A stretch of 64,000 bases of DNA from Thiosymbion sp942492625 (GCA_942492625.1 CALOFM010000020.1:1-64000), one strand, 5' to 3'; shown: positions 18,321 to 29,400, counted from the first letter of the stretch. The notes: generated by a model not told the origin, from the sequence alone. A program made the numbers and translations.

Positions 18321-19098
18321 TAAGGCAATTGATAAATGTCCGCGACCTGGGTCAGTTCCAACGCTTCTTGCGCCTGTGCGCTGGACGTACCGGACAACTG
18401 CTCAACCTCAGTGCACTCGGCGAAAAAGCCGGAATCAGTCACAATACAGTCCGTGAATGGATTTCAGTGCTCGAGGCAAGCTACATCATCCATCGCCTGC
18501 CGCCGCATCACCGTAACTTTAATAGGCGGCTGGTCAAGACACCCAAGCTCTATTTCCTCGACACCGGATTGGCGGCCTGGCTGCTGGGAATTGAGCATGC
18601 CGGTCAGTTGAATACGCATCCACTGCGCGGCGCCCTATTCGAAACCTGGGTGGTTGCCGAGTACCTGAAGATGCGCTTGAATACGGCCCGCCCCTCCAAT
18701 CTGAGTTTCTGGCGCGACCGTTCCGGTCACAAGGTCGACTTGTTGATCGAACAAGGCGGTGAGTTGCTGCCCATCGAGGTCAAATCGGAAGCGACCGTCA
18801 GCCTGGATGCCTTGGGCGGGCTGCAGAAATGGCAAGCTATTACCGGGCAGACGGTGCCACGGCCCCGCCTGATCTACGGTGGTGACGAAACCCAGCACCG
18901 CAGTGAGGTCGACATCATCCCGTGGAACCGGCTGGCGTCTTCTCAGCAAGGGTAGAGAAACGGGGTCAGAGTTCGCGATCTTCCTCAAGAAGCCCGCATC
19001 ACATCCCACCTGAGCTCAAGGGCATCTACCAACGGCGTTTGCATCTCCAAACGCAATCCCTCCATCGGTGGCGCGATGCGGGCTCTCATGGCCAGCGT

Positions 19099-21030
19099 CT
19101 AGGCGCCGGACATCATCATGCTCATCATCAGCTTGTTGAGGCGTCCGACAAAGGCCGCCGGATCATCCAGCTGGCCACCCTCGGCCAACTGGGCCTGATC
19201 GAACAGGATCATCGCCAAATCGCCGAAACGGTTGTCGTCCGTCTCGCTCTCCAAGCGTTTGACCAGCAGGTGATCCAAGTTCACCTCGAAGATGGGCTTG
19301 GCATCCGGAGCCGATTGCCCCACCGATTTCAGCACCCGCGCGAGGTTGGCGCTCATATCGTATTCGCCAACGACCAGGCAGGCCGGAGAGTCGACCAACC
19401 GGGTGCTCGGCCTGACCTCTTTGACGCGCTCGCCAAGCGCACCCTGCAAACGCTCGATCAACTGGCCATGCTCCTCGGCAGCCTTCTCCTGCTTCTGCTG
19501 ATCCTCCTTGTCCGCCAACTCACCAAGGTCGAGCTCACCCTTGGTCACCGATTGCAGGTGCTTTTCCTTGTATTCGGACAGATTCGTCACCAGCCATTCG
19601 TCGACCCGATCGGACAGCAACAAGACCTCGACGCCCTTCTTGCGGAACACCTCCAGATGCGGACTGTGACGCGCCGCGGCCGGGCTGTCCGCGGTGATGT
19701 AGTAAATCTTGTCCTGCCCCTCCTTCATCCGCTCTATATAGGCATCGAGGGACAGAGTCTGATCATCGGTGTCGTTCGCCGTGGAGGCGAATCGCAGCAG
19801 GCCGGCAATACGTTCCTTGTTGATATAATCCTCAGCAGCGCCTTCCTTCAGCACCCGGCCAAACTCGTTCCAAAATACCTGATAGGTCTCCGTGTCGTCC
19901 TTGGCCATGGTCTCCAACTGACCGAGTACGCGTTTGGTATTGGCCTGACGGATGGTGTCGATCTTGCGGTTGTGCTGCAGGATCTCCCGAGAGACATTCA
20001 GCGGCAGATCATCGGAATCCACGACACCTTTGACGAACCGCAGGTAGTGCGGCATCAGCTTATCGGCCTCGTCCATGATGAAGACACGGCGCACATAAAG
20101 CTTGACGCCGTGCTTCTGACCCTGGTCCCACAGATCCCAGGGGGCCCGCTTCGGAATGAACAGCAGGGAGGAGTACTCATTGGTGCCCTCGACCCGGGTG
20201 TGCACCCGCGCCAGAGGCTCCTCGAAATCGTGAGTGAGATGTTTGTAAAAGTCGGCATATTCCTCATCGGTGATGTCCGACTTGTTGCGCATCCACAGTG
20301 CGGTTCCGCGATTGACCTGCTCGTATTCCGGCGCCTTGTCCGGTGCCTGCTTCTCTTCGTCATCCTCGGCACCGCCTAATGATTCCTTGATCATCTCCAC
20401 CGGCAGCGTGATGTGATCAGAAAACTTACTGATAACGGTGCGCAGGCTCCAGGCATCGGTGAGCGCCTTCTCATCTTCTTTCAGGTGCAGGATCACGGCT
20501 GTCCCTCGATCTGGCTTGTCAACCGTCTCGAGCGTATAGCTGCCACGACCATCGGATTCCCACTTGACGCCGTGCTCCTCTCCGAGACCTGCACGACGTG
20601 AGATCAGGGTCACCTTATCGGCTACGATAAAGGCGGAGTAGAAACCCACGCCGAACTGGCCGATCAGTTGGCTATCTTTCGACTGATCACCGGTCAGGTT
20701 GTCCAGGAATCGCCGTGTACCGGAGCTCGCGATACTGCCGATAGTTTCGATCACCTCTTGACGACTCATGCCGATGCCGTTGTCCGATACCGTGATCGTT
20801 CCGGCGTCCTTGTCCACATCGACCCGGATACGCAAATCCGAGTCGTCCTCGAAGAGACTCTCGTCGGTCAGTGCCTCGAACCGGAGCTTCTCGGCCGCAT
20901 CCGATGCATTCGAGATCAGCTCCCGGAGAAAAATCTCTTTGTTCGAGTACAGAGAACGGATGACCAGGTCGAGAACCTGACTGACCTCTGCCTTGAATTC
21001 CAATGTCTCCTTATGCGCTTCTACCATCAT
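19099..21030 (-). CDS. htpG: Chaperone HtpG (Hsp90)
   Basis: HtpG is the cytosolic ATP-dependent Hsp90 chaperone. The 643-residue length is typical. The N-terminal GHKL ATPase domain shows KEIFLRELISNASDAAEK, VSDNGIGMSRQEV, TIGSIASSGTR and IGQFGVGFYSAFIV; the middle domain has YVRRVFIMDEADKLMPHYLRF and GVVDSDDLPLNVSREILQ; the dimerisation end finishes MMSMMMSGA. The first two codons are both ATG. It is a single gene, with the strand changing on both sides. Confidence 0.97.
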   Translation of the reverse strand: MMVEAHKETLEFKAEVSQVLDLVIRSLYSNKEIFLRELISNASDAAEKLRFEALTDESLFEDDSDLRIRVDVDKDAGTITVSDNGIGMSRQEVIETIGSIASSGTRRFLDNLTGDQSKDSQLIGQFGVGFYSAFIVADKVTLISRRAGLGEEHGVKWESDGRGSYTLETVDKPDRGTAVILHLKEDEKALTDAWSLRTVISKFSDHITLPVEMIKESLGGAEDDEEKQAPDKAPEYEQVNRGTALWMRNKSDITDEEYADFYKHLTHDFEEPLARVHTRVEGTNEYSSLLFIPKRAPWDLWDQGQKHGVKLYVRRVFIMDEADKLMPHYLRFVKGVVDSDDLPLNVSREILQHNRKIDTIRQANTKRVLGQLETMAKDDTETYQVFWNEFGRVLKEGAAEDYINKERIAGLLRFASTANDTDDQTLSLDAYIERMKEGQDKIYYITADSPAAARHSPHLEVFRKKGVEVLLLSDRVDEWLVTNLSEYKEKHLQSVTKGELDLGELADKEDQQKQEKAAEEHGQLIERLQGALGERVKEVRPSTRLVDSPACLVVGEYDMSANLARVLKSVGQSAPDAKPIFEVNLDHLLVKRLESETDDNRFGDLAMILFDQAQLAEGGQLDDPAAFVGRLNKLMMSMMMSGA

Positions 21031-21244
21031 GGGTCTTGTTCACCTGTCGTAGTTGAGTGGTCCTAAAGGCCGGCCGGCGCCCTTTGCGAAACTGATGATT
21101 GATTGATCGTAAACCAAGGGATACCGCGTCGCGGCGAAAATTCGTCAACAGCAAGGCCGCATCTGAGGCTACAATCTTGCCCTCTGCGTATCTTGACATA
21201 CGCTCGGGGCTATATAGGCATACCTACTCGAATTCAAGGGTCAT

Positions 21245-22885
21245 ATGAAGATGGAAGCGAAAGTTGTCGCCACCTCACCGATCACGGGCCAACGTCCGGG
21301 CACCTCCGGCCTACGCAAAAAGGTCAAGGTCTTCCAGCAGCCTGGTTATCTGGAGAACTTTGTTCAAGCCATCTTCGACACCCAAACGGATTTGGTCGGC
21401 GGCGCCCTGGCGCTCGGCGGCGACGGGCGCTACTATAACCGCGACGCGATCCAGACCATCCTGCGCATGGCTGCGGCCAACCGTGTCAAAAAGGTGCTGG
21501 TGGGCCGCGGCGGCATCCTGTCAACTCCGGCCGCATCCTGCATCATCCGGAAATACAAGACTCAGGGCGGTATCATCCTGTCCGCTAGCCACAATCCCGG
21601 CGGACCCGACGAGGATTTCGGTATCAAGTTCAACGTTGCGTCCGGTGGACCCGCCCCGGAGGCCGTCACCGAGGAGATGCATGGACGCAGCGCAACGATC
21701 GACCGCTATCTGACGGTTGAAACCCCGAACGTCGACCTCGACCAAGACCGGACATTTCTGGTCGGGGACATGGTCGTGGAGGTCATCGACCCGGTCAAGG
21801 ACTACGCCGATCTGATGGAGCATCTGTTCGATTTCAATGCCATCCGGCAGCTGTTCAACTGCGGCCTGTTTCGCATGCGCTTCGACGCGATGCACGCCGT
21901 CACCGGCCCTTATGCCACCGAGATCCTCGAGAACAGGCTCGGTGCCGAGACCGGCACCGTCATCAACGGAGAGTCCAAAGAAGACTTCGGCGGCGGGCAC
22001 CCGGACCCCAATCTGGCACACGCCAAACAGCTCGTGGCCATGACCCAGGGGCCGGACGCCCTGGATTTCGGCGCGGCTTCCGATGGTGACGGCGACCGCA
22101 ATATGATCCTCGGCAAGAATTTCTTCGTCACCCCCAGCGACAGTCTCGCGGTGTTGGCGGCCAACGCCCATCTGACCCCGGGTTACAAGGACGGAATCGT
22201 CGGTATCGCACGCTCGATGCCGACTAGCCAGGCGGCAGACCGCGTTGCCGAAAGGCTTGGCGTGGAGCAATTCGAAACCCCGACGGGCTGGAAGTTCTTC
22301 GGCAACCTGCTCGACGCGGGCCGCATTACCCTCTGCGGCGAAGAGAGCTTCGGCACAGGTTCGGACCACGTTCGGGAGAAGGATGGTCTGTGGGCAGTCC
22401 TATTCTGGCTCAACCTCATTGCAATCCGAAAACAGCCGGTCGCCGAGATCGTACGCGAGCATTGGCGCCGCTTCGGCCGCAATTACTACACTCGGCACGA
22501 CTACGAGGCAGTCGATGCCGTCGCCGCCAAGGGGCTGATGGACCACCTTGGCATCCTGCTTCAGGATCTACCGGGCAAGCAGCTCGGCGGTTATCAAGTG
22601 GAATATGCCGACGACTTCGCCTATACGGATCCGGTGGATGCCAGTCGTTCCGAACATCAGGGCATCCGGATCGGCTTTGCTGGAGGTTCGCGCATCGTGT
22701 TCCGGCTATCGGGCACCGGCACGGAAGGAGCAACTTTGCGTGTCTATCTGGAGTTCTACGAGGCCGATCCAGCCCGGCATAACCAAGACACCCAGGAGGC
22801 CATGGGGTCGCTTATCCTGATCGCCCGCGAGCTGGCACAGATCGAGGCACGTACTGGCCGTGCGGAGCCGAACGTCATCACCTAA
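21245..22885 (+). CDS. pgm: Phosphoglucomutase, alpha-D-glucose-1-phosphate specific
   Basis: It interconverts glucose 1-phosphate and glucose 6-phosphate, linking glycogen metabolism and glycolysis. The 546-residue protein is of the eukaryote-like type: PGTSGLRKKV at the N-terminus, catalytic serine in ILSASHNPGGPDEDFGIK (about 115), metal loop ASDGDGDRNMI, sugar loop GEESFGTGSDH and the phosphate loop RLSGTGTEGATLR. All four active-site loops are intact. The pentapeptide-repeat gene follows after 12 bp with its own ribosome site and may be co-transcribed. The starch-type enzymes at 26-33 kb are plausible metabolic partners. Confidence 0.95.
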   Translation: MKMEAKVVATSPITGQRPGTSGLRKKVKVFQQPGYLENFVQAIFDTQTDLVGGALALGGDGRYYNRDAIQTILRMAAANRVKKVLVGRGGILSTPAASCIIRKYKTQGGIILSASHNPGGPDEDFGIKFNVASGGPAPEAVTEEMHGRSATIDRYLTVETPNVDLDQDRTFLVGDMVVEVIDPVKDYADLMEHLFDFNAIRQLFNCGLFRMRFDAMHAVTGPYATEILENRLGAETGTVINGESKEDFGGGHPDPNLAHAKQLVAMTQGPDALDFGAASDGDGDRNMILGKNFFVTPSDSLAVLAANAHLTPGYKDGIVGIARSMPTSQAADRVAERLGVEQFETPTGWKFFGNLLDAGRITLCGEESFGTGSDHVREKDGLWAVLFWLNLIAIRKQPVAEIVREHWRRFGRNYYTRHDYEAVDAVAAKGLMDHLGILLQDLPGKQLGGYQVEYADDFAYTDPVDASRSEHQGIRIGFAGGSRIVFRLSGTGTEGATLRVYLEFYEADPARHNQDTQEAMGSLILIARELAQIEARTGRAEPNVIT

Positions 22886-22897
22886 GGAGGAGACAAG

Positions 22898-23752
22898 ATG
22901 ATTGAAATAAAACATAAAGAAACAGGCAAAGTTCTCGAAAAGATCGATGCCGACAGCCTCGTTGGCGCTGATCTCAGAGACATGCAGCTCAGTGGCGCGG
23001 ATCTGCGGTCGATGGACCTGACCGGCGCCAACCTGGAATTCAGTGATCTGGTGGAGGCGGATCTGAGCGGGTCCATTTTACGCAATGCACTGCTGTGGAA
23101 CGCCCATCTGAACCGTGCGAACCTGATGAACGCGGACCTGTCCTATGCCCGCATGGGCTCCCAACAAAGATCCCGCGCCGCCATGCTGAGCGGGGCAAAC
23201 CTGTCGAATGCAAAGCTCGAGGGGGCGGATCTGCGCAACTGCGAGCTGCGCAAGGCCAATCTGCAAAATGCGAACATGAACAGGGCAGACATGCGCGGCG
23301 CCGATTTCAACGGCAGCGACTTATGTCATATTACCGCCAGAAAGGCACTGTTTATTCAATCAAACCTGCGCGAAACCAATCTCTGTCACGCCGATCTGAG
23401 GGATTGCCACCTGAATGACGCCAATATGGTCAAGGCCAGCCTCCATCAGGCTGACCTGTCCAGTATTAGCGAGGATGGCTTCACGGTGCTGAACCTGGCG
23501 AATCTGGAGAGTGCGGACCTGGAAGGGGCCAATCTGCGCAACGTCTCGGCACAGGATGCCAACTTCCGCAACACCAACCTGCGCGACGTCGACCTGTCCA
23601 ACGCGGTCCTGGGCGGCGCCATCATGCGGCGGGCCGATGTCGCCGGGGCAAGATTCGACAACGTGGAGCTTGCCAGCGTCACGATAGAGTTCGCGAATTT
23701 CTCCGAGGCCATCAATGCCACAATACCCGGCTACAAGAAAAACCTCCGCTAA
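22898..23752 (+). CDS. Pentapeptide-repeat protein
   Basis: The 284-residue protein has a short charged start (IEIKHKETGKVLEKI) and then nearly continuous A(D/N)LxX repeats, for example GADLRDMQLSGADLRSMDL and NANMNRADMRGADFNG. Such repeats form a four-sided right-handed beta helix. Some members bind gyrase, but most have no known role. There is no signal peptide or membrane helix. A strong ribosome site (aaggagg) precedes the ATG, 12 bp after the pgm stop, so transcription with pgm is likely. Confidence 0.93.
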   Translation: MIEIKHKETGKVLEKIDADSLVGADLRDMQLSGADLRSMDLTGANLEFSDLVEADLSGSILRNALLWNAHLNRANLMNADLSYARMGSQQRSRAAMLSGANLSNAKLEGADLRNCELRKANLQNANMNRADMRGADFNGSDLCHITARKALFIQSNLRETNLCHADLRDCHLNDANMVKASLHQADLSSISEDGFTVLNLANLESADLEGANLRNVSAQDANFRNTNLRDVDLSNAVLGGAIMRRADVAGARFDNVELASVTIEFANFSEAINATIPGYKKNLR

Positions 23753-23831
23753 TGATACTGCGCGCACCAAGTGTTTGTGCTTGCTACCAACCCGGCATCC
23801 ATGAAACACATTAATTCGCGCGCTTAGACCT

Positions 23832-25112
23832 ATGGAACAAACCCCTAACTCAGCGGAGCGCATTGCGATCCTTGGCGCCGGCATCTCCGGGCTCAGTGTC
23901 GGATGGCTGTTGTCGAAGCTCGGCAAGACGGCAAGCGTCTTCGAGGCGTCCGACCGCATCGGCGGTCTGGCACGCACCTTCGAGTGGCACGGCATCCCCT
24001 GCGATGTGGCACCACACCGCCTCTACACCACCAATCAGGAGATTCTGCGCCTGGTCTCCAACCTTGTGCCGTTGACCGAGCACAAGCGCAAGAGCCGCAT
24101 CCTGATGAAGGGAAAACGGATTCAAGACCCGATCAACCCGATTGAGCTGTTGATGCGTTTTCCCCTGCGCACGGGCGCGGCCTTGGTTTGGGGCTTTTTG
24201 CGGCGACCCAAGCTGCCAGAGGACTCGTTCGAGAGCCTGGCACTGAATCGCTATGGCAAGGGACTCTATGATTTCTTCTTCGACCCCTACACGACCAAGA
24301 TGTTCGGTGTCGCGCCGGCGGACATCTCCGTCATCTGGGGCCGGGAAAAGCTCCGCTCATCAGGCCTGCTCGATACTATCAAGCGCAACTCGAAGACCTT
24401 TTTCAGCAGCTTCCACTATCCGCAACAAGGTGGCTACGGCACCATTGCCGACGCGATGGCCGTGCCGCTGCAGGAACATCTACACCTGCAATCCCCCGTG
24501 ACCGGGCTGGAGTGGACCGACGGGCGCATCACCGCGGTCAAGTATCGACAAGACGGCGCGGAGCAAAGATTTCCCTGTGATCGCGTCTTTTCAACGATCC
24601 CCGCCACCATCCTCGCATCGATGCTCGGCGAATCGCTGAAACTGCGCTTCCGCCCGATCCAACTCGTCTATCTGAATATCGCCAAGCCCGAGGTAATGCC
24701 ATACCACTGGGTCTATTTCGGCGATGGCGACGTCGTGATCAACCGAATGGCGGAATTCAAGCACTTCCATACCAACCTGGAGGCGCTTGATAACACGGTG
24801 CTGTGCGCCGAGGTGACGGCGGAGACCGATGATCCGGTTGGCGATGTCATGAAGGCATTGAAGACCTATTCACTGGTCTCCGAGGAGGATGTAAAGGACG
24901 TCCTCGTGCTACCGGAACGCTTCGGCTATCCGGTCTACGACAGGGATTTCGAGCTGGCAATGGAAAAGGCCGAGCGCTTGTTCTCCGCTTTCAGCAACCT
25001 TCACCGCGTCGGCCGAAATGCGGAGTTCCGGCACATAGAGCTGGACGAAGATCTGGAATCGGCGCTGGTTCAGGTCAAAGGGATCTACGGGCTCGACGAC
25101 CTGCCCCTATGA
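23832..25112 (+). CDS. FAD-dependent oxidoreductase of the amine oxidase/protoporphyrinogen oxidase-like group
   Basis: The 426-residue protein opens with a Rossmann dinucleotide site (IAILGAGISGLSVGWLLSKLG) followed by VFEASDRIGGLART, typical of NAD(P)-binding Rossmann FAD enzymes such as protoporphyrinogen oxidase, phytoene desaturase and UDP-galactopyranose mutase relatives. DVAPHRLYTTNQEIL and the C-terminal YGLDDLPL support this. The substrate cannot be told from sequence. Its stop overlaps the ATG of the following membrane protein gene by 4 bp, indicating a two-gene unit, which suggests a lipid-linked or envelope saccharide pathway. Confidence 0.85.
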   Translation: MEQTPNSAERIAILGAGISGLSVGWLLSKLGKTASVFEASDRIGGLARTFEWHGIPCDVAPHRLYTTNQEILRLVSNLVPLTEHKRKSRILMKGKRIQDPINPIELLMRFPLRTGAALVWGFLRRPKLPEDSFESLALNRYGKGLYDFFFDPYTTKMFGVAPADISVIWGREKLRSSGLLDTIKRNSKTFFSSFHYPQQGGYGTIADAMAVPLQEHLHLQSPVTGLEWTDGRITAVKYRQDGAEQRFPCDRVFSTIPATILASMLGESLKLRFRPIQLVYLNIAKPEVMPYHWVYFGDGDVVINRMAEFKHFHTNLEALDNTVLCAEVTAETDDPVGDVMKALKTYSLVSEEDVKDVLVLPERFGYPVYDRDFELAMEKAERLFSAFSNLHRVGRNAEFRHIELDEDLESALVQVKGIYGLDDLPL

Positions 25113-26098
25113 AGAGTGGCCTGGGAATCCTCGCCGCCCTGATCCTGACGGGCCTGACACTGACCTATGCCCTGTGGGACGTGGACCTCGCGAATCTGTG
25201 GCAAACGCTGATTTCCGGCGAACTCTGGGTCCTTGCCCCATTCCTGTTGATCCTGGCCGTCTTCTACGTGACGAACGCGGTTCGCTGGAGCCTGATGCTG
25301 CGTCCGTTTGGACACTATTCGGTCACGCAGTTGGCACCATCGATGATGATCGGTTTCGCCGCCAACTATGTGCTGCCGTTCCGCATCGGCGAGATCATCC
25401 GCGCCTTTCTGCTTGCAACCGAGCTCAACCGGTCGAAGAGCGGCGTGCTGATGACGCTGGTCCTGGAGCGCTTTCTCGATCTGTCCGCGATCCTGATCCT
25501 CTACATCGCCGCACTCCAATCACTCTCCGATGCCCCCCCCGGGTTCCGCGCCAGTGGCTGGTTGGCCACGCTGGCCCTGCTTGGCATGCTGATGGGCATG
25601 GCGCTGTTTCTGTACTATCCGGAGACCGTCCATCGGCTATGGCGGACGGTCAACGGCGTGCTTCCAGTGGCCTTGGCGCAGCGGGGAACCATCTATCTAC
25701 AAGAGTTCGAGAAAGGTCTCTCATCGCTGAGAGCTCCGCGGGTTGTCCTGATGCTGATGGCCGAGTCCCTGCTACGCTGGTTGCTCGCGGCGCTGTTGGT
25801 TTGGCTGGCCCTGCGTGCCTACGGCCCTGCCCCTTCGCTGCCGCTGTGCATGGTCGTCGTCGGCGTCACCGCGGTCGCCGTCTCGATACCCAGTGCACCG
25901 GGCTTTATCGGACCGATGCAGGCGGCCTTCGTGCTGGCATTGACACCGTTCGGCATCGAGCAAGAGGTCGCCCTATCGGCCAGCATCCTTTTTCTATTGG
26001 CACATTTTATGCCCATCGTCGCGGTCGGCGGATGGTATTTCGTGACCCGGCACCTGTCATTCGCGCAACTTCGGCGGGAGATCGAGACAACGGATTAA
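25109..26098 (+). CDS. Lysylphosphatidylglycerol synthase TM region/UPF0104-like flippase-type membrane protein
   Basis: The 329-residue protein has about eight hydrophobic segments starting with GLGILAALILTGLTLTYALW. The segment YVLPFRIGEIIRAFLLATELN is the recognisable core of the UPF0104/LPG_synthase_TM family (N-Y-x-x-P-x-R-x-G-E). Members move lipids or occur beside glycosyltransferases. The gene overlaps the end of the upstream FAD enzyme gene (ATGA), so both are translated together. No catalytic aminoacyl-transfer domain is attached, so it is not a complete MprF. Confidence 0.88.
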   Translation: MKSGLGILAALILTGLTLTYALWDVDLANLWQTLISGELWVLAPFLLILAVFYVTNAVRWSLMLRPFGHYSVTQLAPSMMIGFAANYVLPFRIGEIIRAFLLATELNRSKSGVLMTLVLERFLDLSAILILYIAALQSLSDAPPGFRASGWLATLALLGMLMGMALFLYYPETVHRLWRTVNGVLPVALAQRGTIYLQEFEKGLSSLRAPRVVLMLMAESLLRWLLAALLVWLALRAYGPAPSLPLCMVVVGVTAVAVSIPSAPGFIGPMQAAFVLALTPFGIEQEVALSASILFLLAHFMPIVAVGGWYFVTRHLSFAQLRREIETTD

Positions 26099-26427
26099 AC
26101 GGGGCAATTAGACAGTAGAAAAGTCCGCTGTCGACCCAAAGCCGACGTACGTCGTTGAACCAGAACGGCAGCAAACTAGCAAACAGCGGACGTTCGGAAC
26201 GGGGTGTTGGCGGCTGCAGCCCCCCTGTTGCCTTGCTCGTCAAATTCATCCTTTCCGGCCTGCAAAATCGCCTCCTGAGACCACCCACCGAACGGCGCGG
26301 ATCCATCGGAACCGTCCACCTCGCTCTTGCGGCGCCCGACAAGCCCCTTGACCAAGGCTCCAGACAAATGGGATATTTTGGCGTAGGCGGTTGAATTTTC
26401 TTGGGTCTGTTACCATTGGGTGTGCTC
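26099..26427. other. Intergenic region with a 9-bp inverted repeat
   Basis: This stretch lies between convergent genes. GTCCGCTGT at 26123-26131 and ACAGCGGAC at 26183-26191 form an inverted repeat around a 51-base centre (cgacccaaagccgacg...). This may be a dispersed repeat or a weak termination structure. No convincing gene was seen in the rest. Confidence 0.4.
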
Positions 26428-29400
26428 TCAGAATCCCCCGCTGACCTCCTGCGGGCAGGACGGGCTTGTGCAAAGAGTATTGTTTTCACCAGGTTGCCAG
26501 ACTACCCCGGCACGCGGATTCGCCTCCTCGCGCTTGAGGCACTTCCATTCGTAGTCGGCGTTTGCGGGCAGATCGATCTCTCCGGTCCAGATTGGATAGT
26601 CTTTCGGCTCGAGCTTAGTGGCGTTTTCCGGCTCCCATGTTCCAAGCACCGGGCTGCTGCCTACGATGTAAACACTCTGACCCAAGTAGGTCTGGCCGTT
26701 CTCGCACGTAAAGGAGACGGTCACCATTGGTTTTGGTTCGGTCACCGTCAGCTCGACCGTGACAACCGCGTCGCCCCCGTTCGATTCGATTCTGACGGTG
26801 CCGGTTTCTGTCTTACCTACTGACAGATCGGCGGTGCTTACGGTTGCCGTCACCATGCCTGCGTTGAGGTTCGCAGTAAGCCAGGGCAAATCCGTGGACG
26901 CCCCACTGACGAGCAGCTCCCCGCCGCCGCTATTGCTCAGCTTGATGTCGAAGGTATCGCTGTTTCCCTTGGCGAGAGCGATCTGCTTCGATGTGGGATC
27001 GGCAGTCAGCACCGGATCGCCAGCACCGATCCATTTCACGTTGACTGCACTGTCGACGCTGGTGCCTTCCGTCACCTTCAGCCTGTAAGTCCCGGCGCGA
27101 AGGATCACGGTGGCATTGGGGCCACCGCGCGGGAGCTGTGCCTCCCTGCCAGACGCGCCACCACCCCAGTTTATTGTCCAGGTGCCGTTGAGCGTGAGCT
27201 TGTAGGGTGTTCGTGTCAGCTCCGACGGCACCGCCAGGGTTCCGCTCCAAGTGTAGTCCTGCTCCAAGGTCAGGACGTACTGTGCATTGTCCGGGTCCCA
27301 ACCTGAGAATGCCTCGCCTGTAAGCCGCAACACAGACCCAGTGGGAAAGCGGGTGGCGAAGGAGGGGAACGAAACGGCCTCTATTCCCTCCGAGAGGGCG
27401 CTTTCGCCGTGCTCGTTGGAGGCGGAAAGCCGATACCGATAGGTTACGCCATTGGTCAGGTCGCTATGAGTGAGCCCGCTGCTCTCGGTGGTCAGCTTAT
27501 CGGAAGCCGTGGTTGGATCGGAACCATCGTCTGTGAAATAGACCGTGTAGCTCGTTGCGTTGGGAACCTGCTGCCACTTGAGCGCCAACGTGCGGTCACC
27601 GGGAGTGACCGAAAGGCTCGTCGGCGGGGCCGGGATGTGGCTCAAGACCTGGTAGTGGAAATCCTGCCCGCCGTTGTTGTCCCAAGAATCGTCGGTGAGG
27701 TTGTGGAAGACGAAATCGAGCTGTGTCGCTTGCGGTGGAATTGTGAAAGCGATCCCCTGGGCCAGTGCGTCTTGATCGAATGTCATCGGGTCTTCTCCGA
27801 CCGGGGTCGAGGTGCCACCCCAGTTATTGATGCCCCAGTGCAGCGCGTACTCTTTATCCGGTGCTCCGCGGTAGAGTATGCTGACCTGCCCGCCAGCGAT
27901 CAGGGGATCGGGTGCCACTTCCACTCTTGGCAGGCGGCAGCCTTCCAACAGCTTCGTTGTTTGCTGCAGCCGCGTGACAAGCTCCGGGTGATTGATGGCC
28001 TCGTCGAATAACAGAACCTTCACATCGTGGGGTCCAACGGATGTGGAGATCACCCTGTCGATCGATGAGACCTGGATCGCGTCGCCACTGTCGGCATCGC
28101 GCCAGTAGCCCGAGCTTACAAACTGATCGATCGTGAAATCCCCTGCTTGATCGCCCTTGTTCAGCAGCACTAGCGCTGTCTGATTGACGCCGTCTTTCTG
28201 GTACGCGCGGTAGAAGGCGGCCCTGTGTTCAGCGAAGCTCAGGTTTTCCTGCAGACCCTTCTGGAGGGCTACCGACTGCTTGCGGATGTTGGCTATCCGC
28301 GCGAGCCGCTTGAAGACCTCGCCATTTCTGGCGGCAGCGATGTTCTCGGGGCCAAAATAGTTGCGATTGCCCTGGTGCTCCGCTTTGCCGTGCATGAATC
28401 GCATCTCGGAACCATAGTAGACTACCGGAATCCCGCGGGACGTGAACAACCAGTTGTGCGCATCGATGAAGCCGTTTTCGGACGCATTCATCCGCGTCAT
28501 GTCGTGGTTGTCGTAGAAGGTCGCCAGCTCGTAGGGATTAGTGAATACGCAGTCGGTCAGGTGTAGGTATCCCTGGATGTTGCTGTAGTCGCTGCCGGGA
28601 TTCTCGAAGACCCCCGTTATGGCGCTTCTGCCGGGGAAGTCCAGCACGCTGATGCCGCCGTTCTCGGGCCTTTGGTGCTGCGCGATGGTGCCGGCGTCGA
28701 AATTGAAATTCTCGCCGAACATATACAAGCCGGGATGCTGCTCTCGGATTCGGTCCGCGAATGCCTTCCAAAAGCTATGCGGCATCCATGCGATGGTGTC
28801 GATTCGGAAGGCGTCGGCCCCCTGATCGACCCACTTCAGGTAGGCGCCCACGAGATAATCGAGCACCTCCGGGTTGTTCTCGTTCAGGTCCGAGAGCTGT
28901 GCCAGGTTGCCGTGCTTGTTGAACCACCGATGCAGCGGATTGTTGGGATCGAGCTGATTAGGCTGCAGGTTCTGGTGGTCGGCCAGCAAGCCGCCGTCCC
29001 CGCGGATCTCCCCGAACTTCGGCTGATCGACGGGTGTCATGCCCCAGGAGGGGCTGCCGTGATTGGCAACGATGTCCAGCACGATCTTGAGATCATGGTC
29101 ATCGCCCATTTTTTGGGTGAACTCGGCGAAGCTGACGCCGGGCGACTTAAGGTGCTCATCGACCTGGTAGAAGTTTACGCCCCAGTAACCGTGGTAGCCT
29201 GTCTTTCCGCCGTCCGTACCGACGCCGGAGCCGAACTGAACGGGCTGCCCCCCGGTAAAGGCCTGATCGGGATTGTCCACGATGGGGCTTATCCACACGG
29301 CGGTAAATCCCATGTCCTTTATGTAGCCCGCATTGTCCAAGATCCCTTTGAAATCCCCTCCCAGGTAGCCGACAAACGTAGCTTGGCCATCGGGACTATC

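Larger units (their letters stand above)
17229..18955 (+). pseudogene. DUF4143/AAA ATPase gene split by a GxxExxY mobile element and an early stop
   Basis: Upstream half: ATG 17229 gives MIPRTAENTLR, then TAA at 17262-17264, then IAKGYPVLAITGPRQSGKTT with a complete P-loop and VIDEAQCCPDLFAWLQ, LTGSQQF, up to YLERDVR at 17766. Downstream half: QLINVRDLGQFQRFLRLCAG at 18324 onward, a DUF4143 domain (SHNTVREWISVLEASYI, YFLDTGLAAWLLG, FETWVVAEYLK, FWRDRSGHKVDLLIE, PIEVKSEAT), ending at 18955. Removing the 557-bp element plus one TAA rejoins the frame exactly (GAC GTA AGG CAA TTG). These ATPases with a restriction-fold C-terminus are common accessory genes of unclear function. The early TAA is a second, independent lesion. 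Confidence 0.9.

Noticed and set aside
18922..20379. 485-codon plus-strand frame opposite htpG
   Set aside because: Antisense shadow of htpG with no recognisable domain.
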